From the NCBI GenBank assembly GCA_020465985.1, contig JAANYP010002326.1, positions 640,001 to 704,000 of the forward strand: DNA of 64,000 bases, written 5' to 3'. The notes beneath the pieces are model-generated. The model did not search any database, was not told where the DNA came from, and saw only the letters and a program-made list of their open reading frames with translations. This DNA is from Centrapalus pauciflorus (taxonomy: Eukaryota > Streptophyta > Magnoliopsida > Asterales > Asteraceae). Position numbers and translations under genes: made by a program. Positions 15,479-25,559 of the stretch are shown in pieces. The stretch's first letter is position 1. Each line of letters starts with the position of its first letter.

Positions 15479-16290
15479 TTAATTTAAATAAAATAACATT
15501 AATTAAAAGGAAAATTATCTTTTGCCAAAACTATCTCGTCATCAGAATCAAGAAAAGTTGAAAAGGTTCGATCATACTGTTTTTAGGGTATGAAAATATA
15601 TTAAAACTGTCCACCGATCACAATATATATATAAAATGACATATTGACAACATAAGATAAATTATATATATAGTAAGTTTTGAGTTTTTTAGAAAATTTA
15701 AACTCAAATGGTATTTTCCATTAGATACATGAATTCATATTTAATTTTATTTAATATATATATAAAACTGTCTACCGATCACAATTATACAAGACAATTT
15801 TATAGTTATATAATTAAATTTTTTTTGCTATTATTATATGTTAGTTATTATATTAACTTAAATATTTAGTAAATATATTTAAATTATTAAATAGATTGAC
15901 GAAAAATAATTAGATTAGTTGTTGTATGTATAAGGAAAATTGCAAACTTCATTGTACATACATGCATTATAATAAGTAAGTTGTATGAATCATTTAAAAA
16001 TAGACAATTCAATGCATTAATTACACAAAAAATTAAATGATATACTAGGAAAGTTGTTAATTGAATTGTTACATATGTTAGGAATCAAGGTGTTAATTGA
16101 ATTGTTACATATGTTAGGAATCAATTAAATTCATCATATAAACTTACTAATTTACCTTTTATATAAATTGCATCAATTACATAAATGAATAGTCGTTCCG
16201 TTGATGGAATAAATATAAAAATTCATTGCATTGTTTGATAGGAAGATTGTTGCATATATATGCAATAAACCCTAAAGATTTTAGTTTGGG
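15479..16290. other. AT-rich DNA with a dispersed repeat
   Basis: No gene. Positions 15636-15750 (from ATGACATATTGACAACATAA to ATGAATTCATATTTAA) recur in the same orientation at 33990-34105. A short direct repeat, GTTAATTGAATTGTTACATA, occurs at 16057 and 16091. Confidence 0.5.
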
Positions 16291-16370
16291 TTAATTGAGT
16301 CAAAAAGTTAACATACTGTCACAGTTTTTTTTATTTGAATAACATATTAATATTTTTCTAATTAATTAAG

Positions 16371-16705
16371 ATGACATACTTTTCAAATCAAGTCAATCAT
16401 AATAACCATATAGGATTAAAAGGTAAATATTACTGACGTGACAATTTCTTTATCCAGTCAGCATTTTGTTTACAGAAATGAAAGTTTAATAGTTATATGA
16501 TGTGCATTATTATGTGCATTTAAAAAGTATTTTTTTTATAATATGTTACTATTTTGAGCAAATTTAAAAATAATTAAGTGATATTAGAAACTTAAAAAAC
16601 TGATGTGTGGATAAAGAAACTGTCATGTCAGTAATTTTTACCTTTCAATCCGATACGATTATCATAATTGACTTGATTTGATAAGTATGTTACCTCTAAG
16701 AAAAT
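16371..16705. repeat. Inverted-repeat MITE-like unit
   Basis: The left arm about 16371-16455 (ACATACTTTTCAAATCAAGT through TTCTTTATCCA) is mirrored by 16612-16695. The spacer is about 155 bp. No target duplication was identified. Confidence 0.5.
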
Positions 16706-16754
16706 ATAGTATGTTACCCAAGTTAAAAAACAATGACGATAAATTATGTAATTA

Positions 16755-17240
16755 ACAGTGATACTTGTTTTTAAGTCGGGTGGCAACTGACGCGTGGGAA
16801 AAAGAAAGGACAAGCGTTCGACTCAACATTCAGGCGACGTTTGGTACGCAGAATGTTTATTTCTGGAATGGAATATGTCAAGGAATGAAATTCTGGAAGG
16901 AATGGAATCTGTCGTAATAGAAATGGAGGCCAGTGAAGATGAAGTCTAGGGTTTGGTTTAAGAATTGTTAAAATCTTTGGAGTGAAATTTAAATTCCATG
17001 ACACTAATCCAAGGAAAATAGGTTCTTTCAAAAGTGGTGGCTTTTTCAAAAAAATAATTTTCATTCCATTCTTTTTTACTGTCAAACAGCACATTGGAAT
17101 GAAATTTTCATTCCAACTCCATCAAATTCAATCAGATTCTGTAAATCAAACGCCCACTCAGCGTTAATCAGTTTTGTCTTTTGCTAGCTGCTTTCTCTTT
17201 TCAAATTATTTGAAAAATTAATAATAACAAAGCTTTGGTG
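16755..17240 (+). repeat. Dispersed repeat copy 1, carrying a MITE insertion
   Basis: The phrase GTGATACTTGTTTTTAAGTC through GACAAGCGTTCGACTC, and after the MITE GTTAATCAGTTTTGTCTTTT, matches 46458-46630 in the same order. The second copy has no MITE. Confidence 0.8.
16833..17157. mobile_element. Tourist-like (PIF/Harbinger) MITE, TSD TCA
   Basis: Ends are GGCGACGTTTGGTACGCAGA on the left and, read inward from the right, GTGGGCGTTTGATTTACAGA. TSD TCA lies at 16830-16832 and 17158-17160, fitting the 3-bp TNA-type duplication of PIF/Harbinger elements. The related repeat at 46458-46630 reads straight through TTCAGTGTTAATCAG and serves as an empty site. The element is 325 bp and non-coding. 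Confidence 0.75.
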
Positions 17241-17259
17241 TTCAAAAAATTCCGAAACC

Positions 17260-17419
17260 AAAAAACTGATATGAAAAATCGACAAATCGTTACGATTTTG
17301 AGGTTAACCGGACCGGTTTCTATAATTTTCGGTTTGGTTAACTGAACCGAAAAAGCCTTCGGTTTCGGTTCACGTTTTTAGTGACAGACGGTTAACCGGA
17401 AAACCGAAAATAAAATTAA
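17260..17419. repeat. AACCGAAACC-rich degenerate repeat
   Basis: Many short copies of CCGGTTT, GGTTTCGGTT and AACCGAAA occur on both strands. The same vocabulary occurs at 30715-30900, 60935-61060 and 62580-62710, where it forms arms of hAT-like short elements. No clear ends here. Confidence 0.4.
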
Positions 17420-17675
17420 GACTAAATTACATAAATGGTCCATGTGGTTTATTTGGAATTACGGTTTTAGTTACTGAAAAAATTTTATTACACCACAAGT
17501 CACTAAAATTGAAAAGTTGTAACATTTTTTGGTACGTGAAACTAACGGTGGTTAATTTTAACCGTTAGTTTCAGGGGCATTTTCGTCCTTTGTTTTTCAA
17601 CGACCATCTATGTAATTTTCAAACTTTCTTATTTCTTTTTCCTATTTTATCTTTTTTTATATCATAATTTATTTT

Positions 17676-17748
<73 letters not shown>

Positions 17749-19240
17749 TGTATTTCCTTTTTTATCATTTAATTATTCAAATGTAACATTTTATTTTTTA
17801 TTTTTTTATTTTAACTAATAATTTTTATTTGTATGTTTATTGTTATTATTAATACTTACTTTTTTATATATTAACATAATTATTTATATAACATTATTAT
17901 ATGATATAACTGATTTATTTTTTTTTCAGTTAGTTATTGAAAATCCAAATATTTCTCCATTATTTTTTTCATTTAGAAAAGATAAAAATATAAATTAGTT
18001 TTAGTTTATTTTCGTTCAGAAAATATAAAATTGAAATGATTAATTTTTTTCTCCATCAAAAATTCAAAATAACAAAGTGTTGAAGTTTTTTTTCATTTCG
18101 AGTAAGTATATAAACAGAATGGTTTGTACATTCTTCATTGAATATATTTAATCAAAATTTTTTTAATTCTGAAAGGTTCGAAAAAAATCAAATATTGGAA
18201 TGGTTCGTCAGTTTTTGATCAAAAAAATTAAATTCTGAAGGCTTCGTCATTTTTACTGAAAAAAAATTCAAATTGTAATTTAATCTTCTTTTAATTAAAA
18301 TTAGAATGATTCTTTTGTTTGAATCAAATCAAAATTCATAATGGTTCACGATTTTTTGATGAAAAAATCAAAATTCGTCATTGTCATTTTTTGATAGAAA
18401 AAATTAATATCGAAATGAATCTTTTGTTTATAAAAATAAAATATCATAATGATTTAGTGTGTTTAATATTTATGAGGAAGAAATAATGATTTAATGTGTT
18501 TTAAAATTCAAATCTTTCTCCATTCTTTTGTTTATTTTTTTAATCGAATAAAACAATGAAACACTCGTACTTTGAATATTTACGAGGAAGAAACAATGAA
18601 ACAGTCGTATTTTTAATATTTACAAATGAAAAAACATCAACATGTTATTATTTTGAATTTTTTGAATGGTGAAAAAATATATATCATTTCGGTTTTAGAT
18701 TTTCTGAACGAAAATAAACTAAAACTAATTTTTATTTTTATATTTTCTAAATGAAAAAAAAACAATTGAGAAAGATTTGGATTTTCAGTAACTAATTGAA
18801 AAAGATGAATCTGGTATATCATATAATAATCTTAAATAAATAATTATGGTAATATATATTAAAAAGATAACATCAACGATAAAAATAAACGTACAAATAA
18901 AAATTAATTGTTAAAATAAAAATATAAAATGTTACATTTGAATAATTAAATGATAAAAAAAGAAATACAAAATATATATATGAAAATAAATTATGGTATA
19001 AAGAAAAAAGAGGAAATAAGAAAAAAGAATAAGAAAGTTTGATAATTACACAGATGGTCCCTGAAAGACAAAAAGACGAAAATGCCCCTAAGACTAATGG
19101 CAGAGTTAACTGCCGTTAGTTTCAAGGACCAAATTGTTGCAACTTTTTGATTTTAGGAACTTGTGGTGTAATAAAAAATTTATAGGGACAAAAACTGTAA
19201 TTCCATATAAACCACAGGGACCATTTATGTAATTTAGTCT
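17420..19240. mobile_element. Long fold-back element 2
   Basis: The arms 17420-18045 and about 18670-19240 are inverted copies. Outer ends read AGACTAAATTACATAAATGG and its complement, followed by GTCC-TGTGGTTTAT. The inner arms share the phrase ATTTTCGTTCAGAAAAT. The left arm has an expanded (TA)n at 17682-17740 where the right arm keeps only a short TA stretch (18971-18982). The loop is AT-rich with recurring GAATGGTTCGTCATTTTT-like phrases. It belongs to the same GGTCCCTGTGGTTT-ended family as fold-back 1. No protein. Confidence 0.75.
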
Positions 19241-20360
19241 AAAATTGATTTTATATAATTTAGTTTTTAGATGTATCAATATTAACATTTATGCCAATAA
19301 TAATATAATTTTATTACTCACTTATTAATCTTTATCAATTTTGTAACCCAATGTAATTAATATTATCTACTTACATTTCAATTGCGATTATTATTATTGT
19401 TATTATTGAAAATTTATAGACTACCTTAAAATTATGATTTGAAATAACATTTTATTTTACTTTGATTATTTATTTACGATTATATACTCTATTTTTATAG
19501 TGCAACTCTAATTTTTTTTAAATGTAAATAGTTACAACTATTTGTTTATGACAAAAAAGACGTTCCCTTAAATAAAATGGCTACAACCATTTTGATTTTT
19601 TTTTAATTTGACAGAAAGAAATGACGAACCTTTCTATTTTTAATTTCTGGTCGTAAATCAATAGTCATGATTATTTTTGGTTGGAAAAAAACAGAATAAA
19701 TTATTCTAACTTGTTCGATTTCAAACTTCTCCGCATGAAAAAACTATGAACCTTTCTAATTTTAAAATTTGATCATATTTTGGATAATGATACTTATTAT
19801 TCGAATTTGAGTATGAAATTTTGGATTCGGATATCAGATTACCCGAATACCCAAAAATGTATATCTTTTTAAAAATTAAATCAAAATTTAAATATCAAAA
19901 ATACAAATTCATATATCCAAATATATATTAAAGATAAATGTATCACAAAGTAAATGTATCAATAATTATTTTTACTCAAAACGACTAAATAAAGATTAAA
20001 AAAACAGAATTATATAAAATAATATTTAAAAAATCTATAATGTCAGGATAAAACTAAAAAATATATATATATAAGAATAAAAATAAAACACTCAATATTA
20101 TGTAAATAATTAATAGTAAGATATATAATTGATTTTTGGATATCCGAAACTTTGGAATTTCACTACCCGAATCCGAAATTTCAAATATCCGTAAATTCAA
20201 ATTTTAGATATTTTCGGATCGAAATTTTAGATTTTTAGTTCGGACACTTAAATATTTCCTGTAAACACCCCTACATTTAAAACTTCGAGTACCCAAACGT
20301 CTAATATATGATTGAAGTTTGAAAATAGCATGCCTCTTCTACTTTGGTTTACCATTACCA
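19241..20360. other. AT-rich intergenic DNA, target of gypsy element 1
   Basis: No gene. Between about 19800 and 20275 there are degenerate phrases such as TACCCGAATACCC, ATTCGGATAT and a GTAAACACCCCTA end (20262-20274) resembling a hAT-MITE terminus, without a partner end. Confidence 0.4.
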
Positions 20361-20365
20361 TTATA

Positions 20366-22847
20366 TGTAACAACCTAACTTTTGATCAGTTATGTAATAA
20401 TGGATTGTGAGATAATAATATAATTTTTGTTATATTATTTGTATTGCAAATATTGATTAAGAATAAAAAAAAAAATTTAAAAAAAAAATTTATTAAGTAA
20501 ATATAATTTTTAATTATATTTACGATATAATTAAATTGTTTAAAATAAAAGAGATGTATTATACAAAAATAGAAGTGGGTTAAATTGAAAACACAACTAA
20601 ATGATGTATATAAACAAAGAAATGATCATTTAAGATCATTAACACCTAAATCGTTCTCTCTCTCTACTCTCTCTCATCTTACGGACAACACCAAAAAGCT
20701 TCAAGAATTCTCATAAATATTGCATTAAATTGAAGATTGAAGACCATATGGAGTTATAAACAACATCAAGGAACATTAATCTACAAGAGAATAAGGTAAG
20801 AATTATGTTAATTTCAGAATAATATGAATTTGGTTCGGTTTTGATGAAAAACCGAAACCAAGGATTGAAATGTGAAGATTTTATGTTGCATGTATAGGAA
20901 TTTTGTTGATTATGATAAATTGAAGTATATAAAAGCTATAGAAACAAAAATCAGAGGTTTGATCATCCAAATAGTTACGAAATCTGAATTTTTATGATAA
21001 AATGATGTTCTTGATAAAAATAATTTATTTTGGATGATCTTGACAAAATTATGATGTTATTGATAGGGAAAAATGTATAAAAACACTCCAATAATGTTAT
21101 TATATCAATATATAACATTGCATGTTACTAAAAAGTGTTTTTGGGAATTAATATGAAAAATCCGTATGAAGAACACCAAGAACACCAAGAACAATTTCTG
21201 GAAAAATAACAAGTGTGGGATCCGAATTCGGATGATCCGAATTCGGATGGTGTCCCACTTCGGACCATGAATTCGGATGAGGCCACTTCGGTTCCCATAC
21301 TTCGGAAAATAAAAAATTATTGTTTGTTAAGTGATGGTCCGAACTCGGATGACCCGAGTTCGGATGGTACCAATTCGGATGATTTCATTTCGGATATTTA
21401 TAAATTCTGTTTATCCTAATTCGGTTACAATGTTAATTCGGATGATAGATTGGTCCGAACTTCAACTACAATTCGGATAACCATTAAATCCGAATCCGGA
21501 TGGTTCATTTCGGATGAATCCGAATCCGGGTCAGGATGGATCCGAATCCGGGTTGACCCGAAACCCAACTTTATGTATTAGAATGATTTGAGAATAAATA
21601 AGTTATCAGAATCAGATGAAATTTAAGATTATAAAGATTAAAAGACAAAAGATGACGGCCTTGATAAGACAAGTTATCAGATATCAGACTCAGATAAAAT
21701 ACCAGAATTTACGATCAAAAAAATGATGATATTGACATGAGATTTATATGAATAATTCTGGACAGGTTCAGTTAATATCTGAACAAAGATTTAAAGACTT
21801 AAAGACTTGAAAGGGGGTCTCTGATTTGAAAAGAATTGACAGATTACAGATTGACAAAATCCTGAGATAACTCAGATGGCAGATTCATATATTTGTTTGA
21901 CCAAGACCCAGACCGGTGAGTTATAGATATTCAGATTGAACATGCATAGATCCGGTTGAGATATATTGATGCTGTTAGATTTATTGACATTCATTTATCA
22001 ACTGAATTGAGACCTGTGCACACCATGGTTGGGTGTTGCCCAGTGAATCATGATAGCTATTTGATTATCTTTTCATATTGCATTTAATATTGTTTCAGAC
22101 TTTGCTTTATGATTCATTGCTATCATGACTTCTAAGAAATATGTTTCCATTATTGATCAGACATTTGATAGAATTGATTCAGCTTGACTAGCCCTTATGG
22201 TCTATTGTTCTAGACCCGGCTATTTCACCAGTTCTTATGAACTTGGTAATGACCTCCGATGTTCCGCCATATTGACTTACTGGTAGCTAGCCCAGTATGT
22301 GGCTGATCCCCACGATTTAAGCGTGAGTGTGGCTTGAACATCATCCGATTCTATGATTCTATATCTCAATCATGAGGGCTGTAGCGGCAGCCAAGACATA
22401 TCACGCTAAGATTAATGACTCCGCTTGACACGCATGTTGATATTGAAAATCTATAAACTCACTAAGCTTTGCTTACAGATGTTGCATTAATATTTTACAG
22501 GAAAAGCTAAAGGAAAATCACCTGCAGGACCTAGTACTTAGGTCATTCAAGATCCAAGTTTTGAAGCTTTCTTAGACCACTATTCAACAATCTTTCTGGT
22601 ATTGATTGGAAGACAACAATTGTGGTGGTTCTGGGTAGACTTGATGTAATGTATAATGTTATGATTAGATTAGATGTTACCCTTTTATAACTTTATTTTT
22701 AAATATGTAACTTAAATCCTAATCTGTAATGTACATGTAATTTCATTATTCCGCAATTTAATTACCCTATCTTAGTATGATTGATATCGTGTTACATGAA
22801 TTGGGACCTAGACGTTGAGGACTGCCCCGGAAAGGGAGGTCTTCACA
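20366..22847 (+). repeat. 5' LTR of gypsy element 1
   Basis: It begins TGTAACAACC and ends GGTCTTCACA; 2482 bp. A TATA box, TATATAAA, lies at 20607-20614 and a CT-rich stretch (CTCTCTCTCTACTCTCTCTC) follows, a likely transcription start zone. AAG|GTAAGA at 20796 and TATTTTACAG ending at 22500 form a plausible leader intron. An array of CCGAATTCGGAT-like palindromes fills 21210-21560. Compared with the 3' LTR this copy has one extra ATCCGAATTCGGATG unit near 21228. Confidence 0.9.
21210..21560 (+). repeat. Palindrome array (TTCGGAT motif) in the 5' LTR of element 1
   Basis: More than a dozen copies of TTCGGAT/ATCCGAA, several as the full palindrome ATCCGAATTCGGAT, lie at irregular short spacing. 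The array sits 844-1194 bases from the LTR start and inside the predicted leader intron. The 3' LTR repeats it at 28588-28913. Confidence 0.85.
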
Positions 22848-22850
22848 GGA

Positions 22851-22862
22851 TGGTATCAGAGC
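22851..22862 (+). promoter_or_regulatory. Primer binding site (tRNA-iMet type) of gypsy element 1
   Basis: TGGTATCAGAGC begins three bases after the 5' LTR end. This matches the sequence complementary to the 3' end of plant initiator methionine tRNA, the usual minus-strand primer for this clade. Confidence 0.9.
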
Positions 22863-23046
22863 ACTAGTTTGAGTGAATCAAGTATTACGTAAGTATACTT
22901 GATCTCAAACTGAAGCAATACATATGTATCAATCATTTAGGTGGTTTGAACTGAGATAGGATGTACAGACTGTTAGGATGGGAAAAAGGGTACATAGATC
23001 TAAGTCTTAAACTGATAGTTAATTGATTTTTAATTTTCAGTAGAAG

Positions 23047-25467
23047 ATGTCAGGATCAGGATCAGGTGATATTCCCAGCAACATGAATCCACAACAAATG
23101 TTTGAAATGATGCAACAACTTCTAGCCCAACACTCAGAACAACAAAACAAAATAATGCAAGAACAGTTTCAGGCCAGAGATGAGGCCGAAGCTAAAAGAC
23201 GTGAAGAAAAGAAAAATAAGAGAAAAGAAAAACAAGTCCAGACTAATGAATCTGATTCTGATAATTCAAATCCAGAAACCCAAACTACTCAGCCAAAAGG
23301 CTGCAAATTTAAAGATTTCAAAGCTAGCGGTGCTTTGAATTTTGAAGGAACAGTTAATCCGATTCAGGCGATGGATTGGATTAGCCACACTGAAGAAATT
23401 TTCCGGATTTCTGATTGCTTAGACTCCAAGAAAGTAAGTTATGCGTCCGCGTTATTTGTCGGTGCTGCACGTGCCTGGTGGAAAACTCAGAGAAGTATCT
23501 ACGGCGAAGAAATAATTCAGACTCTAGAATGGAACCAATTTCTCGACATGTTCAACGCAAAGTACTGTCCAGTCGATCAACAAGATAAGATGGAAGTACA
23601 ACTGATGCAGCTGACTCAGGGAACGAAGACAGTTGACGAATACGAACACGAGTTTTCACGACTATGCGGTTACTCCTCATACCAAGTTGCTACTGAAGAA
23701 AGAAAGATGAATAGATTCCGTGTAGGACTCAATCCTAGATACAGACATCCGATGAGTGCTATCAAATATAAGAGTTATTTGGAAATGGTAGAAGCAGCCA
23801 GACAGATTGAGAGAGGATATCTAGAATACGGCGATCAGCTATACGCTCCAACAACTAACCCGACGAATCCATCTCCTCCAAAGAAACAAAGATTTGGCAG
23901 ATTCTTTAGGCCGAATAAGTCTCAGTCCCAACAATCTCAGCATAGTTCACAACAGAAAGCACAAGCTTATTCCCTAACGAATGAACCACGATTCTGTAAG
24001 CGATGCAGAAGATCACACATGGGACTATGTAATCCGGATGATGTTACTTGCTTTGCGTGCAACATGATCGGTCACAGTAGTGAAGAATGTCCACAGCAGG
24101 GACGTGGATGTGCAAAGTGCGGGAAAAGGGGACATTTTATGTACCAGTGTCGTAGTGGATCGCGTTATCAGCCACAGTCATCAGCTGGGGGATCTACAGT
24201 TAAGAGTTCTGCTGCTACGCCGACTCCAAAGACTCGAGCTTTTCAAATAACAGCCGAGGAAGCAAAAGAAACACCTGATGTAGTTACGGGTATGTTTTTA
24301 CTTAACTCTATTCCTGCTCGAGTACTATTTGATTCCGGCGCGAGTCGTTCCTTCATATCGACTTCTTTTGCATCAAGATTACATAAGTCTCCATCAAAGC
24401 TTTCTGTGATACTAGACATTGAGACAGCTAGTAACAATTTTGTTATGGCTGATTCCGTTTATCGTAATTGCACACTACTTGTTGATAAAATTGTATTCAA
24501 TCTCGACCTCATCCCGATTCCGTTAAAAGAGTTTGACGTCATCATCGACATGGATTGGCTAATGAACAACGAGGCTACAATTATCTGCAACCGGCGAGCC
24601 ATCAGAATCAAGTCTTCAGACGGCCGAGTATTGGAGATCAAGGGCGAGAAGCGAAAAGGTGATCACTGCTTCATTTCTGTTGATAAAGCTTATAAGTATC
24701 TATCCAAGGGTCACGAATCCTATCTGTGCTACGTTTTATCTGAATCCAACTCTGAAAAGAAGTCTTTATCTGATATTCCTATCGTCTGTGAGTTCCCAGA
24801 CGTATTCCCTGACGATATTTCCGGAGTGCCACCGGAACGTCAAGTCGAGTTTAGTATTGACTTGGTTCCTGGTGCGGCTCCTATTGCAAAAGCTCCATAC
24901 AGACTTGCACCTGCAGAAATGCAAGAAATGTCTAAGCAACTGCAAGAGCTGTTAGAGAAGGGGTTTATCCGGCCGAGTTCTTCTCCGTGGGGTGCACCAG
25001 TTCTATTTGTTAAAAAGAAAGACGGAACCTTCCGTATGTGCATCGACTACCGCGAGTTGAACAAAGTCACCATAAAGAATAAATATCCTTTGCCCAGGAT
25101 TGATGATCTGTTTGACCAACTGCAAAGAGCTACTTATTTCTCAAAGATAGATCTCCGTTCTGGGTATCATCAGCTGAAAGTTAGAAATGAGGATATTCCG
25201 AAGACAGCTTTCCGTACAAGATACGGTCATTACGAATTTCTCGTGATGCCGTTCGGCTTAACAAATGCACCAGCGGCATTCATGGATCTCATGAATCGCG
25301 TGTGCAGACCAATGTTGGATAAATCAGTTATCGTATTCATAGACGATATTTTGATTTACTCCAAAACGGAGGCTGATCATTCCGTTCATCTGCGGCAATT
25401 GCTAGAGTTATTAAGAAAAGAAAGACTCTACGCAAAGTTTTCTAAGTGCGAATTCTGGCTCAGACAG
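23047..25467 (+). CDS. Gypsy element 1 Gag-protease-RT, first coding segment
   Basis: The product packages element RNA, matures the polyprotein and begins reverse transcription. The ATG at 23047 follows TTTTCAGTAGAAG. The Gag core (retrotransposon gag domain) is at roughly residues 95-235. CX2CX4HX4C knuckles are at 335-348 and 355-368. Protease Asp is at about 429 in LFDSGAS. RT runs from about 615, with the active site FIDDILIYS (first Asp about 766). The frame stays open to TAA at 25471-25473. Homology breaks exactly at the GT at 25468 and resumes in another frame at 25560, so 25467 is taken as the last coding base of this segment. Confidence 0.85.
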
Positions 25468-25559
25468 GTATAATCTCTATTATATATGTCTTGAGATGTT
25501 TCCTTAACTATTCTACGATTCACATCAGAACTTGAATTTCTATCTTGATTATCTTATAG
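25468..25559 (+). other. 92-bp GT-AG intron-like interruption in pol
   Basis: The segment starts GTATAATC after CAG and ends CTTATAG before ATT. It is T-rich with possible branch sites (CTTAAC at 25503, CTTGATT near 25544). Its removal joins the RT segment to the RNase H segment in phase between the conserved FWLRQ and QFLGHV blocks. The related gypsy element 2 has no interruption at the same place. Spliceosomal removal is inferred. Confidence 0.6.

Noticed and set aside
21213..21419. Small frame with NSDDPNSDG repeats in the gypsy LTR
   Set aside because: It is the translation of the TTCGGAT palindrome array; the 3' LTR copy changes length with unit number, so coding is unlikely.
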